In this document: one piece after another, positions 7,849 to 16,422 of the stretch
Numbering within the stretch: position 1 is the first letter of the stretch
Layout: each line of letters starts with the position of its first letter
From: JAKACA01 sp052143575
GTDB lineage: Bacteria; Actinomycetota; Acidimicrobiia; Acidimicrobiales; Bog-793
Length of the DNA stretch: 64,000 nucleotides
Reading direction: 5' to 3'
NCBI GenBank assembly: GCA_052143575.1
Contig: JBKQSP010000055.1
Span: 5,900 to 69,899 of the forward strand
The notes under the pieces: model-generated
Databases searched by the model: none
The model's input: only the letters and a program-made list of their open reading frames with translations
Told to the model about the DNA's origin: nothing
Position numbers and translations under genes: made by a program

Positions 7849-7868
7849 CGCCCGCCTGAGGGCGGGCG
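7849..7868. terminator. Hairpin between bL37 and the glycerophosphodiesterase gene
   Basis: CGCCCGCC (7849-7856) pairs perfectly with GGCGGGCG (7861-7868) around a TGAG loop. A second palindrome, GCCGTTAACGGC, follows at 7871-7882. The two genes converge here. There is no U tract, so it is a terminator of the U-less kind at best. Confidence 0.5.
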
Positions 7869-7874
7869 CCGCCG

Positions 7875-8735
7875 TTAACGGCGCCAGGTCAGCCCTTTCT
7901 CCTGCAAGACAGTGGCGAGCAGGCTTGGCACATCGGAGATGACGCCGTCGGCCCCGACGCCGCAGAGCCGCTCCATCTCCCCGCGATCGTTGATCGTCCA
8001 GGCGTGCACGGCCAGGCCGGCAGCGTGGGCGGCCGTCACGAACGCCTCGTCGACGACGAGAAGGCCCTCGTAACGGGCGGGGACCTGCAAGGCGACGTGG
8101 GACCGCAAGGCTTCGGGAGGATCCTCGCCCGCCCGCATCGCCCGGAAGAAGGCCGCCGAGGCGAGGGTGCCGGCCGACGTGGCGATCTCCGGGGCGTAGG
8201 CCTTGAACCGGTCCGTGGCACCGTCGAGGAACGAGGCGACGATGACGTCGTCGGCGCGGCCCCGCCGCCGGATCACGTCAGCCAGCAGCTGCTCGTAGCC
8301 TGGCACCTCGGGGTCCGTGCGTTTGATGTCCAAATTGAGGGGGACGCCGGCGGTGATGTCGAAGACCTCGTCGAGGGTGGCGATCCCGAAGCGGTGGTCC
8401 GCCGGGGCGCGCCCTCGCAGCGGGTAGGCGCTCGGGTCGCGGTCGCGCTGCACGTCCTCGCCGGGAACGAACCAGTAGGCGTTGTCCAGCTCCGACAGCT
8501 CTGCCAGACTGTGGGAGGCGATCTCGCCGGTTGCATTCGTCGTCCGCTCGAGCGTGGCGTCGTGACAGACGACGAGCTGTCGGTCGGCGGTGGCGTGCAC
8601 ATCGAGCTCGATGGCGGTGGCGCCATGGGCGATCGCCTCGGTGATGGCATGCAGCGTGCTGGACGCGTTCTCGATGGCGCCGCCTTGATGGGCGAAGCAG
8701 ATGACGCGCCGTTCCAGCCAGGGGTTCTCCCTCAC
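7875..8735 (-). CDS. Glycerophosphodiester phosphodiesterase
   Basis: GDPD enzymes cleave glycerophosphodiesters to glycerol 3-phosphate and an alcohol, on a TIM barrel with a divalent metal. The protein has 286 residues and no signal peptide, so it is probably cytosolic like UgpQ. Seen are the metal and catalytic segments AHQGGAIEN (residues 15-23), AIELDVHAT, and CHDATLERTTN. The usual first motif is HRG; here it is HQG, so the arginine that often contacts phosphate is replaced. The other catalytic residues are kept. The start is a GTG at 8735. It stands alone and is divergent from the next gene. Confidence 0.88.
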   Translation of the reverse strand: MRENPWLERRVICFAHQGGAIENASSTLHAITEAIAHGATAIELDVHATADRQLVVCHDATLERTTNATGEIASHSLAELSELDNAYWFVPGEDVQRDRDPSAYPLRGRAPADHRFGIATLDEVFDITAGVPLNLDIKRTDPEVPGYEQLLADVIRRRGRADDVIVASFLDGATDRFKAYAPEIATSAGTLASAAFFRAMRAGEDPPEALRSHVALQVPARYEGLLVVDEAFVTAAHAAGLAVHAWTINDRGEMERLCGVGADGVISDVPSLLATVLQEKGLTWRR

Positions 8736-8794
8736 CGTCGCGTGTTTACCAGGTCGTTGCGGCCCGTCGCTGAAACACCGCCTCCGGCGGGAAG

Positions 8795-8800
8795 TAACGT
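8795..8800 (+). promoter_or_regulatory. -10 box of the gene at 8810
   Basis: TAACGT ends nine bases before the ATG at 8810; no ribosome-binding site is seen. Confidence 0.5.
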
Positions 8801-8809
8801 CGGCTCGCC

Positions 8810-9415
8810 ATGATCGATCACATCCTCCTCGACGTCATCGGGGCGATCCGTGACGCCTTCGAGGGCGCCCTGCTCGAACAGCAAGCCGTCGAGGAGCGGT
8901 TCCAAATCGACGTCTTCCTCGGGGACCTCTCCTTCGAGACGTCCTACAGCCTGCCCGGCGAGGGCAACCCCGCCCGCGTGCGCGCCGATCTCACCCTCGA
9001 CTGGCCGACGTGGAGCCAGAGCGCCTACCGATCCTGGTCGATCGGCGAGGCGCCGGCCGAGCCACCCGAGCTCATCATGGAGCTCGCCTTCCGCCTGCAG
9101 CACCTCGTCGGCGCCCCCGACGTGGGCAAGGTGCTTTCCGTCCTCGACGGCGAAGGGCCCGAGATGGGCGGCGAGCGTCTCGAGCGGGCGGCTCCCACCC
9201 TCGAGCAGTCCTTCGACGGGCTCCCGGAGCCGACGTGCGCCTTCGAAGTGGCCTACCAAGGGAGCCTCCGGCTCGACGACGCCATGCTCGAGGATCCGTC
9301 CAAGCTGGACGATCAGATCGCCGGGCTCGCTCGCTGGGTGGCGAGCGCCCTCGTGCGCCTCGCCGACCTGCAACTGGCCTTCCGCCCCCCCGAAGAGGAC
9401 AGCCGCCCCGCCTGA
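8810..9415 (+). CDS. Conserved-looking protein of unknown function
   Basis: I do not recognise this 201-residue protein. It is acidic and has no membrane segment, signal peptide or cysteine cluster. The first 55 residues look like a helix followed by beta strands (FQIDVFLGDLSFETSYSL), and the middle is helical. The good coding quality, a TAACGT box nine bases upstream, and an end that shares an inverted repeat with the next gene support it as real. A long frame on the opposite strand (8732-9373) is a shadow. Confidence 0.65.
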   Translation: MIDHILLDVIGAIRDAFEGALLEQQAVEERFQIDVFLGDLSFETSYSLPGEGNPARVRADLTLDWPTWSQSAYRSWSIGEAPAEPPELIMELAFRLQHLVGAPDVGKVLSVLDGEGPEMGGERLERAAPTLEQSFDGLPEPTCAFEVAYQGSLRLDDAMLEDPSKLDDQIAGLARWVASALVRLADLQLAFRPPEEDSRPA

Positions 9416-9436
9416 GGCGGCCGCAGCGGCTCAGGC
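9410..9436. terminator. Inverted repeat across two convergent stop codons
   Basis: GCCTGAG (9410-9416) pairs with CTCAGGC (9430-9436) around a 13-base GC-rich center. Each arm contains the stop codon of one of the two convergent genes. It probably acts as a bidirectional terminator, although it has no U tract. Confidence 0.5.
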
Positions 9437-10507
9437 CGGGTGCAAGCGGTCGCCGGCGGCTTCGCGGAGGCTGACGGCGGGGCGCGCCCCGAGATGGCTG
9501 ATGACCTCGGCGGCCGCGAAGCTGCCGAGTCGGAGGGACGCCTCCGGCCCGAGACCGTGCGTCAGCCCGTACATGCACCCGGCGGCGAAGAGGTCGCCGG
9601 CCCCCGTCGTGTCCTCGACGCACACGACGTGGTCGGCTTCGATGACGACCTCGTCATCGGGCGTGATCACCATGGCGCCGGCGGCGCCGAGGGTGACGAC
9701 GGCGGCGAACCCCTCGCGGTGGAGGCGCCCGGCGGCTTCGTCTCGGCTCGCCGCCCCGGTGAGCATCATCGTCTCCTCCTCGTTGCCGAACAGGAGGTCG
9801 ACGGTGCCCCCGAACACGAGCTGGCGGATGCGCTCGGCGTGGCGGTCGACGACGAGGGGATCCGACAGCGAGAGGGACACGAGCGTGGAAGCGGCCCGCG
9901 CCAGCTCGAGCGCCCTGGCGACGGCGGCCGAGGCGAGCGGGGGGTCGAGCAGGTAGCCCTCGAAGTACACGACCTTGGCCCGGTCGACGCCGACGTGCTC
10001 GATCGTCTCGATGGCAAGCTCGCCGGCCGCCCCGAGGCTCGTCGCCATGGAGCGCTCACCCCCGTCGGAGATGAGCACATGGCAGACGCCCGTCGGCCCG
10101 CCGCTCGTCACCGTCGCCACCGAGCAGTGGACACCTGCCTGCTCGAGATCCGTGGCGTACCAGGCTCCCGGGTCGTCGTCGCCGACCGCCCCGGCAAAGG
10201 CGGGCGAGCCGCCGAGGGAGGCGATCCCCGCCGCCGTGTTCGCCGAGCACCCGCCCGCCACCTGGCGCCACTCCGGAAACGCCCGCTCGATCTCGCCGGC
10301 ACGCGCCGCATCCACGAGCGTCATGCCGCCGGCGTCGATGCGGGCGGCCCGCACGTCGTCGAGGTGGGCGTAGGCCAAGCGGTCGACGAGGGCGTGGCCG
10401 ACGCAGAGGGCGTCGATCGGTCGCTGGGACAGGTCGTGGGCGGCATACGGCCAGCGGGCATCGAGCACGGGCCGAGACGGTAGCGGTTCCGGACGGCGCT
10501 CACACAC
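9431..10507 (-). CDS. PfkB-family sugar/nucleoside kinase, probably adenosine kinase
   Basis: The protein has 358 residues of ribokinase fold. The substrate-binding start is IDALCVGHALVDRLAY, the family's first signature is VAGGCSANTAAGIASLGG, and the second is DTTGAGDLFAAGCMYG with the catalytic Asp. The overall layout is closest to bacterial adenosine-kinase-like proteins, but the substrate is not proven by sequence. A GTG at 10507 is chosen because GGAAGG lies nine bases upstream. A second GTG at 10468 would give 345 residues and would leave more room for the divergent pepN promoter. Confidence 0.83.
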   Translation of the reverse strand: MCERRPEPLPSRPVLDARWPYAAHDLSQRPIDALCVGHALVDRLAYAHLDDVRAARIDAGGMTLVDAARAGEIERAFPEWRQVAGGCSANTAAGIASLGGSPAFAGAVGDDDPGAWYATDLEQAGVHCSVATVTSGGPTGVCHVLISDGGERSMATSLGAAGELAIETIEHVGVDRAKVVYFEGYLLDPPLASAAVARALELARAASTLVSLSLSDPLVVDRHAERIRQLVFGGTVDLLFGNEEETMMLTGAASRDEAAGRLHREGFAAVVTLGAAGAMVITPDDEVVIEADHVVCVEDTTGAGDLFAAGCMYGLTHGLGPEASLRLGSFAAAEVISHLGARPAVSLREAAGDRLHPA

Positions 10508-10513
10508 TGGCAG

Positions 10514-10519
10514 TAGCCT
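10514..10519 (+). promoter_or_regulatory. -10 box of pepN
   Basis: TAGCCT ends six bases before the ATG at 10526. The same bases, read on the other strand, supply the GGAAGG that precedes the divergent kinase gene, so the two starts are packed into 18 bases. Confidence 0.5.
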
Positions 10520-10525
10520 TCCGGC

Positions 10526-13174
10526 ATGACGAGCGAGAACGGCGGCGACGCCGACTACCGGCTACCGCGGACCGCTCTCCCAAGGCGCTACTCCCTCGAG
10601 CTGTCGCCGGACATCGCAACCGCCAGCTTCACCGGTCGGGTCGTCATCGAGCTCGATCTCGTTTCGCCCGTCTCCGAGATCGTCTGCAACGCCGCCGAGC
10701 TGTCGGTGTCCGACGCCACGTTGCGGGCCGCTGACGGAGCGGCCGCCGTCGCCCTCGGCGTCAGCCTGGACGAGCGGATCGATCGTGTGACGTTCTCCTC
10801 CGCGACGACGCTCGAGCCCGGCGCCTACGTGCTCGAGTGTGCGTTCGCCGGGACGCTGAACGACAAGTTGCGGGGTTTCTACCGGAGTCGCTTCACCGAC
10901 CCGGAGGGGACCGAGCACTGGCTCGCCACGACGCACTTCGAGTCCACGGATGCCCGCCGGGCGTTCCCGTGCTTCGACGAGCCGGACTTCAAGGCGGTCT
11001 TCTCCATCACCCTCGATGTCGACGAGAGCCTCTTCGTCGTCTCGAACGGCGCCGAGGTGTCGGTCACCCCGGCCGGCGATGGGCGCAAGCGAGTCGCCTT
11101 CGAGGACACCATCGTGATGTCCACCTACCTCGTCTGCTTCGTCGTCGGCCCCCTCGAGGCAAGCCCGCCCCACGACTCCGTCGGCACGCCGATCCGGGTC
11201 GTGACGCCGCTCGGCAAGCAGCACCTCACGCCGTTCGCCCTCGAGGTCGCCGTGCACGCCCTCGCCTGGTTCACGGAGTACTTCGGGCTGCCCTACCCGG
11301 CCTCCAAGCTCGACCTCGTCGACGTCCCCGACTTCGCCCAGGGCGCCATGGAGAACCTCGGCTGCGTGACGTTCCGGGAGTCCGACCTCCTCTGCGATCC
11401 GGCGACGGCATCGGTGTCGGAGCTCTCGCGCATCGCCGAGGTCATCGAGCACGAGATCGCCCACATGTGGTTCGGGGACCTCGTGACGATGAAGTGGTGG
11501 AACGGGATCTGGCTGAACGAGGCCTTCGCCACCTTCATGAGCATCTGCTGCCTCGACGACTTCCGGCCGGAGTGGCGCCGTTGGGTGTCCTTCGGCCGCG
11601 AGAAGGACTACGCCCTCGCCATCGACGCCCTCCACTCGACGCGACCGATCGAGTTCGACGTGCGTGCCCCTGACGAGGCGGAGGCGATGTTCGACGCCTT
11701 GACGTATCTGAAGGGCGGCAACGTGCTCCGGATGCTCGAGCAGTACCTCGGGACCGAGCGGTTCCGCAAAGGCGTGCGCCGTTATCTCGCCACCCACCAG
11801 TTCTCCAACACCGAGACGACCGATCTCTGGGACGCCATCGAGTCGGAGGCCGACGGCGAGCCGGTGCGCGCCGTCATGGACAGCTGGATCCTGCAAGGGG
11901 GCATACCGCTCGTGACCGCCCGGCGGCAGGGCGACGAGCTCGAGCTCAGCCAAGAGCCCTTCTCGTGGCTCCCCTTGGCGGTGCACGAGCAGTCCGAGGG
12001 CGAACCATCGGCCATCGGCCACTCCTGGGTCATCCCCATCCGTCTCGCAGAACGAGAGCGCGGCACGACGCCGCTCACCGACGGCGGCCCGGGCGCCGTG
12101 CAGGCGGTGCTGCTCGGCCCCGCCCCCTATGCCACCGAGCCGCTCCGGGTGCGGCTCGGCGACGGCTTGGCCGTCGTCAACGCCGGCGGATCGGGCACCT
12201 ACCGCGTGCGCTACCACGGTCCGCTCTTCGAGGACATCTGCTCCCACCTCGACACCCTCACCGCCCTCGAGCGCTTCAATCTCGTGTCCGACACGTGGGC
12301 GGCAACCTTGGCGAGGGTGTCGCCTCTCGACGACTTCCTGACGCTCGCTCGCAGCCTGAAGGGCGAGGACGACCCGAACGTGTGGGCCGTCGTGATCAGC
12401 GCCATCAGCTTGCTCGACCTCGCCGTTGCCGCTGACGACCGTCCGGCCCTCCAGCAACTCGTGCGAGCGTTGTTCGGTCCCGAGCTGGCACGCCTCGGGT
12501 TCGAGCCGGTGGCCGGCGAGAGCCAGGAGGTGGCGCGGGCGCGCGCCGCCTTCATCAGCGTCCTCGGCACGATCGGGGCCGACGAGGGCGTTCGCACCGC
12601 CGCCCACGAGGCCTTCGAGGCCTCCCGCCTGGGGGGAGAGCCCCTTCCGGGGGACACGGCCGAGGCCATCCTGCACGTCGTCGCCTACGCCGGCGGCCGC
12701 CCCGAGTTCGAGGCGATGCGGGAGCGCGTCCTTCATCCCATCGACCCCCTCGACCAGTCGAGACACCTCCTGACGATCGCCGCCACCCGCGTGCCCGAGC
12801 TGGCCGCTGAGCTGCGCGAGATGTGTCTCACCGACGTGCGGACCCAAGATGCCCCCTACGTGCTGCGCATGCTGCTTGCGAGCCGGGCAAACGGGCCTTC
12901 CACCTGGGATTTCGTCACACGGCACTGGGCCGAGCTGCGGGAGCGCTTCCCCACCCACGCCATGCCGGCGATACTGGGCGGCGTCTCCCGCCTGGCGGAC
13001 ATCGACGCCGACGGGCAGCCCATCCTCGCCCGCACCGTCGAGGCGTTCCTCGCCGAGCGCCCCCTCGGCGGTCATCAGCGCACGATCTCGCAGCACCTCG
13101 AGCGACTCGAGGTCAACGTCGGCTTCGTGCAGGAGCAGCGGCCGACGCTCGGCGAGCTGCTCGCCAAGTCCTGA
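10526..13174 (+). CDS. pepN: Aminopeptidase N (M1 family)
   Basis: PepN is a zinc aminopeptidase that removes N-terminal residues from peptides in the cytosol. The protein has 882 residues. The substrate exopeptidase motif is GAMENLGC near residue 272, and the zinc site HEIAHMWFGD starts near residue 309 with the third ligand in NEAFATFM. The N-terminal beta domain (Tyr-rich saddle) and the ERAP1-like helical C-terminal domain are both present, so the gene is complete. No signal peptide is seen. The long open frame opposite to it (10562-13513) is a shadow of its codon bias. Confidence 0.94.
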   Translation: MTSENGGDADYRLPRTALPRRYSLELSPDIATASFTGRVVIELDLVSPVSEIVCNAAELSVSDATLRAADGAAAVALGVSLDERIDRVTFSSATTLEPGAYVLECAFAGTLNDKLRGFYRSRFTDPEGTEHWLATTHFESTDARRAFPCFDEPDFKAVFSITLDVDESLFVVSNGAEVSVTPAGDGRKRVAFEDTIVMSTYLVCFVVGPLEASPPHDSVGTPIRVVTPLGKQHLTPFALEVAVHALAWFTEYFGLPYPASKLDLVDVPDFAQGAMENLGCVTFRESDLLCDPATASVSELSRIAEVIEHEIAHMWFGDLVTMKWWNGIWLNEAFATFMSICCLDDFRPEWRRWVSFGREKDYALAIDALHSTRPIEFDVRAPDEAEAMFDALTYLKGGNVLRMLEQYLGTERFRKGVRRYLATHQFSNTETTDLWDAIESEADGEPVRAVMDSWILQGGIPLVTARRQGDELELSQEPFSWLPLAVHEQSEGEPSAIGHSWVIPIRLAERERGTTPLTDGGPGAVQAVLLGPAPYATEPLRVRLGDGLAVVNAGGSGTYRVRYHGPLFEDICSHLDTLTALERFNLVSDTWAATLARVSPLDDFLTLARSLKGEDDPNVWAVVISAISLLDLAVAADDRPALQQLVRALFGPELARLGFEPVAGESQEVARARAAFISVLGTIGADEGVRTAAHEAFEASRLGGEPLPGDTAEAILHVVAYAGGRPEFEAMRERVLHPIDPLDQSRHLLTIAATRVPELAAELREMCLTDVRTQDAPYVLRMLLASRANGPSTWDFVTRHWAELRERFPTHAMPAILGGVSRLADIDADGQPILARTVEAFLAERPLGGHQRTISQHLERLEVNVGFVQEQRPTLGELLAKS

Positions 13175-13283
13175 GGCCCCGCCGTGCCCCCGCCCGGCGG
13201 GCCGGCGCGGCGGCCGGCCGCAACCGACTGGGCGGCCGCAGGACGGAGCCGGCGGCGGGGCTCGGTGGCCGGCTGAGGCCACC

Positions 13284-13877
13284 GTGAACCTCGCCATCGC
13301 CGCCACCACCATGGTGCTCGTCATCCCGGCCGAGCTGCCGGACAAGACGTTCATCTCCTGCGTCGTGCTGTCGTCGCGACACAAGGCGCTCCCCGTCTGG
13401 ATCGGGGGCGCCCTCGCGCTGACCCTGCAGGCGCTCCTGGCCGTTGTGGCCGGCCGTCTGCTGGCGCTGCTGCCCCACACGACGGTGCGCATCGTCGTGG
13501 CCGTGCTCTTCATGGCGGGCGCCGTCTACCTCATCTTCGTGCCCGAGAAGGCACAGGAGGAAAAGGGCGAGCGTCTCGGTGAGCGGGCCGTCACCGTCGC
13601 CTCGAACTGGCGGGTGTTCTTCACGACCTTCAGCATCGTGGCCCTCGCCGAGTTCGGCGACATCACCCAGGTCCTCATCGCCAACCTGACGGCGCGCTAC
13701 CGCGACCCTGTCGGGGTGTTCGTCGGGGCGACCGTGGGTTTCTGGATCGTGTCCGGGCTGGGCGTCCTCTCCGGCAAGACGATCACCCGCGTCGTCCCCT
13801 TGAGCCTGGTGCGCAAGCTCTCCGGCCTCGTCTTGCTCGGCTTCGGCATCTGGACCATCGTGAGCATCGTCAAATGA
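13284..13877 (+). CDS. GDT1/TMEM165-family membrane transporter
   Basis: This 197-residue integral membrane protein has six hydrophobic segments in two repeats of three. Each repeat carries the UPF0016 motif: ELPDKT near residue 14 and EFGDIT near residue 117 (usual form E-x-G-D-K/R-T). GDT1 proteins move Mn2+ and Ca2+ against protons. The first motif has Pro in place of Gly and the second has Ile in place of Lys/Arg, so ion choice may differ. The start is a GTG at 13284. The stop overlaps the next ATG (ATGA), which links it to the methyltransferase. Confidence 0.87.
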   Translation: MNLAIAATTMVLVIPAELPDKTFISCVVLSSRHKALPVWIGGALALTLQALLAVVAGRLLALLPHTTVRIVVAVLFMAGAVYLIFVPEKAQEEKGERLGERAVTVASNWRVFFTTFSIVALAEFGDITQVLIANLTARYRDPVGVFVGATVGFWIVSGLGVLSGKTITRVVPLSLVRKLSGLVLLGFGIWTIVSIVK

Positions 13878-14599
13878 ACGCGACCGAACAGCCGCCTCCG
13901 GCGGGCGTCCCGTCGCCCGCCCTCGCTTCGCGGGTGCTGGAGGCGGCGCGCGCCGCCACCGGCTTCATGCCCGACGACGAGGGCGTGGCGCTCGCCGCCG
14001 TCGCCCGGCTCGTCGCCGCGCTGCCCGCCGAGGGTGGTGGCGAGGTGATCATCGAGGTGGGCGCCTACTGCGGCCGCTCGACCCTCTACCTCGCCCACGG
14101 GGTGCTGAGCGCCCTCGCCGCCGGGACATCGAGCGCCGCGCCGGTCGTGTTCAGCGTCGACCATCATCACGGCTCCGAGGAGAACCAGGCCGGCTGGGAG
14201 CATCACGACTCCGCCCTCGTCGACCCGGAGACGAGACGGCTCGACACCCTCCCGCACTGGCGACGGGCGATCGAGCACGCAGGCGTCGAGGGCAACGTCG
14301 TGGCTCTCGTCGGCGACTCCCCCACGATCGCCGCCCGCTGGGCCGCAACGGCCGGCCTCGTCTTCATTGACGGCGGCCACGGAGCCGAGCCGGCCTGGGC
14401 CGACTACCGCGGCTGGGCGCCGAAGGTCGCCGTCGGTGGCTGGCTCGCCATCCACGACGTCTTCCCCGACCCCGCAGACGGCGGTCGCCCGCCCTACGAG
14501 CTGTACCTGCGGGCGCTCGCCTCCGGCGCCTTCGTGGAGGAGGCCGAGCTCGGTCGTGGCAGCTTGCGGGTGCTCCGCCGCCGGGCGCCCGGGATCTGA
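13874..14599 (+). CDS. Class I SAM-dependent methyltransferase (Methyltransf_24 type)
   Basis: The protein has 241 residues. The SAM-binding start EVIIEVGAYCGRSTLYLA is near residue 55, followed by FSVDHHHGSEE, and later FIDGGHG and LAIHDVFPDP. These are the marks of the Methyltransf_24 / cephalosporin-hydroxylase-like group, in which the Asp and His after the fourth and fifth strands often bind a metal. The substrate is unknown. It overlaps the GDT1-type transporter by four bases, an odd pairing functionally. It ends in an inverted repeat facing the toroid gene. Confidence 0.8.
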   Translation: MNATEQPPPAGVPSPALASRVLEAARAATGFMPDDEGVALAAVARLVAALPAEGGGEVIIEVGAYCGRSTLYLAHGVLSALAAGTSSAAPVVFSVDHHHGSEENQAGWEHHDSALVDPETRRLDTLPHWRRAIEHAGVEGNVVALVGDSPTIAARWAATAGLVFIDGGHGAEPAWADYRGWAPKVAVGGWLAIHDVFPDPADGGRPPYELYLRALASGAFVEEAELGRGSLRVLRRRAPGI

Positions 14600-14628
14600 G
14601 GCGGCCGCCGGGCGCCGGCGACGCTCAG
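14596..14628. terminator. Inverted repeat between convergent genes
   Basis: CTGAG (14596-14600) faces CTCAG (14624-14628), with a GC-rich inner stem made of GCCGCCGG and CCGGCG. It starts at the stop codon of the methyltransferase. The pattern is like the repeat at 9410-9436. Confidence 0.4.
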
Positions 14629-14638
14629 GCGGAGGCCC

Positions 14639-15712
14639 TCAGCCTCGCTCTTCCACCTCGACTGACTCGTCGTCGAGGTCGAGGACCGTCCCGGCCGGCA
14701 GCGACCGCCCGAGGAAGAGCCCCGAGGCGGGACCCTTCGCCTCGAGGGCGTCGAGGGCGAGGATCATTGCGGCGGCCGTGTAGCTGCTCCGCTCGTCGGC
14801 CGGGAAGCTCGAGCGCTGCGGGTAGACGAGGCCGGTCATGTAGGAACCGTCCGGGCAGCGCTGGTCCTGCACCCACTCGAGGAGGCGGGCCGCCTGCTGG
14901 CGCCGCCCCAGGCTGAGGAGCGCCATGGCGCACTCGGCCGTCTCGGCGGCCGTCACCCAGGACCGGTCGGACACACAGCGAACGCCGCGGCCCTCGATGA
15001 CGAGCTCCGACCAGCGCTCGTCCATGCGCTCGCCGCCCCGCGCCGGGTCGAGGGCGCCGGACAGGACCGGGTAGTACCAGTCCATGGCGAAGCGCTCCTT
15101 CGGCTCGAAGCGCTCCGGCCGATAGGCGATGGCGTGCCGCAGCCGGCCGGCGGCCAGCTCCCAGTCGGGTCGGTCGAGGCCGATGCGCTCGGCGCAGGCG
15201 ACGGCGCACCGCAAGCTGAAGTAGGCGGACGAAGACCCCGTAAGGAGGGCGTAGTCGCCCGGCGTGCCGTCGTCGTCGACCGACCAGGTCAGCTCGCCAC
15301 CTGGCTGCTGCCACGAGAGCACGAAGTCGATGGCCGCCTCGAGGACCGGCCAGAACGACTCGATCACGCCGGCATCGCCGGTCACGAGGTAGTGGTGCCA
15401 GATGCCCGTGGCGAGGTAGGCGCAGACGTTGGTGTCGCGCTTGGGATCCTCGACCGACCCGTCCGGCCAGTAGTAGTTGTGCCACGACCCGTCCGGCAGC
15501 TGCGTGCTGCGAAGCCACTCGTAGGCGCGCCGGGCAGCCTCCAGGCGTCCCGCCGTCGCCAGCGCCATGGCGGCTTCCACGTGGTTCCAGGGATCGGCGT
15601 GGCCGCCCTCGAACCACTGCACCATGCCGTTTCGCAGCTGGCACGCCTCGACGGACTCGGCCGTGGCACGGACCTCGTCGGGGCTGAGCAGGTATTTGGG
15701 GGCGCTGGTCAC
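14639..15712 (-). CDS. Alpha/alpha-toroid protein (prenyltransferase/terpene-cyclase-like)
   Basis: The 357-residue protein is built of helical repeats with QxxxGxW-like segments such as LPDGSWHNYY near residue 76 and RCPDGSYMTG near residue 286. This resembles the squalene-cyclase/prenyltransferase toroid, but the DxDD acid motif of cyclases and the zinc ligands of protein prenyltransferases are not seen. Homologs in actinobacteria are often labelled prenyltransferase and sit behind a GT4 enzyme and a methyltransferase, as here. A glycan-processing role is equally possible, since glycosidases share the fold. The GTG start at 15712 overlaps the methyltransferase stop (GTGA). Confidence 0.75.
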   Translation of the reverse strand: MTSAPKYLLSPDEVRATAESVEACQLRNGMVQWFEGGHADPWNHVEAAMALATAGRLEAARRAYEWLRSTQLPDGSWHNYYWPDGSVEDPKRDTNVCAYLATGIWHHYLVTGDAGVIESFWPVLEAAIDFVLSWQQPGGELTWSVDDDGTPGDYALLTGSSSAYFSLRCAVACAERIGLDRPDWELAAGRLRHAIAYRPERFEPKERFAMDWYYPVLSGALDPARGGERMDERWSELVIEGRGVRCVSDRSWVTAAETAECAMALLSLGRRQQAARLLEWVQDQRCPDGSYMTGLVYPQRSSFPADERSSYTAAAMILALDALEAKGPASGLFLGRSLPAGTVLDLDDESVEVEERG

Positions 15713-16422
15713 GATGCATGCTCCACGTACACGACGAAACTCTTACCGATCAACGGGTTCAACAGCTGCTCCGGCAGGCGCGTGGCGGCCGGCTTGCGCA
15801 TGATGTCCCACACGAGCAGCCGGTGATAGGCACGCACGGCGGGGTGCTGGTCGTTGCTCGTGCCGACGAGGCACCTGAGCCACCAGTAGGGGCTGTGAAG
15901 GGCATGGGCGTGGTGCGTCCCGCGCACTCGCAGGCCGGCCGAGCCGAGCCGCTCCAGCAGCTGGCGGCGCCGGTAGATGCGGATGTGGCCGCCCGGGACA
16001 GTGTGGTACTCCTGCGAGAGCGCCCAGTTGATCATCTCGGGGCCGTAGCGGGGCACGGTCACCGCCATGCGCCCCCCCGGCTTGAGGACTCGGGCCAGCT
16101 CGGATATGGCCACGGCATCGTCCGGCAGGTGCTCGAGCACCTCGGCGGCGATCACGCGGTCGAAGCTGGCGTCGGGGAACGGCAACTGGAAGGCCGTCCC
16201 CTGCACCTGGAGGTTGGCGGCTTCCGTCGGTGCCTCGCCGGCCTCGGCCATGGCGGTCATGAGGCTCGTGACACCCTTCAGCTCGACGGGATCGGCGTCG
16301 AAGGCGACGACGAGAGCGCCCCGCCGGAAGCACTCGAAGGCGTGCCGCCCCCCGCCACATCCGAGGTCGAGGACACGCTCTCCGCTTCGCAGGCCGAGGC
16401 GCTCGAAGTCGACGGTCAGCAC
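15709..16422 (-). CDS. Class I SAM-dependent methyltransferase (Methyltransf_11 type)
   Basis: The protein has 237 residues with the SAM loop VLDLGCGGGRHAFE near residue 18, acidic AFDAD at the end of the second strand, and AAEVLEHLPDD in the fourth strand region. The GTG start at 16422 lies inside the GT4 gene (seven-base overlap) and the stop overlaps the toroid gene by four, so the three are cotranslated. It probably methylates a sugar or lipid product of the same pathway. Longer frames upstream belong to the GT4 gene's shadow. Confidence 0.82.
   Translation of the reverse strand: MLTVDFERLGLRSGERVLDLGCGGGRHAFECFRRGALVVAFDADPVELKGVTSLMTAMAEAGEAPTEAANLQVQGTAFQLPFPDASFDRVIAAEVLEHLPDDAVAISELARVLKPGGRMAVTVPRYGPEMINWALSQEYHTVPGGHIRIYRRRQLLERLGSAGLRVRGTHHAHALHSPYWWLRCLVGTSNDQHPAVRAYHRLLVWDIMRKPAATRLPEQLLNPLIGKSFVVYVEHAS

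Noticed and set aside
10562..13513. A 983-codon open frame on the minus strand opposite pepN
   Set aside because: The plus strand encodes a full aminopeptidase N with all motifs. The antisense frame is low-complexity and is explained by high-GC codon bias.
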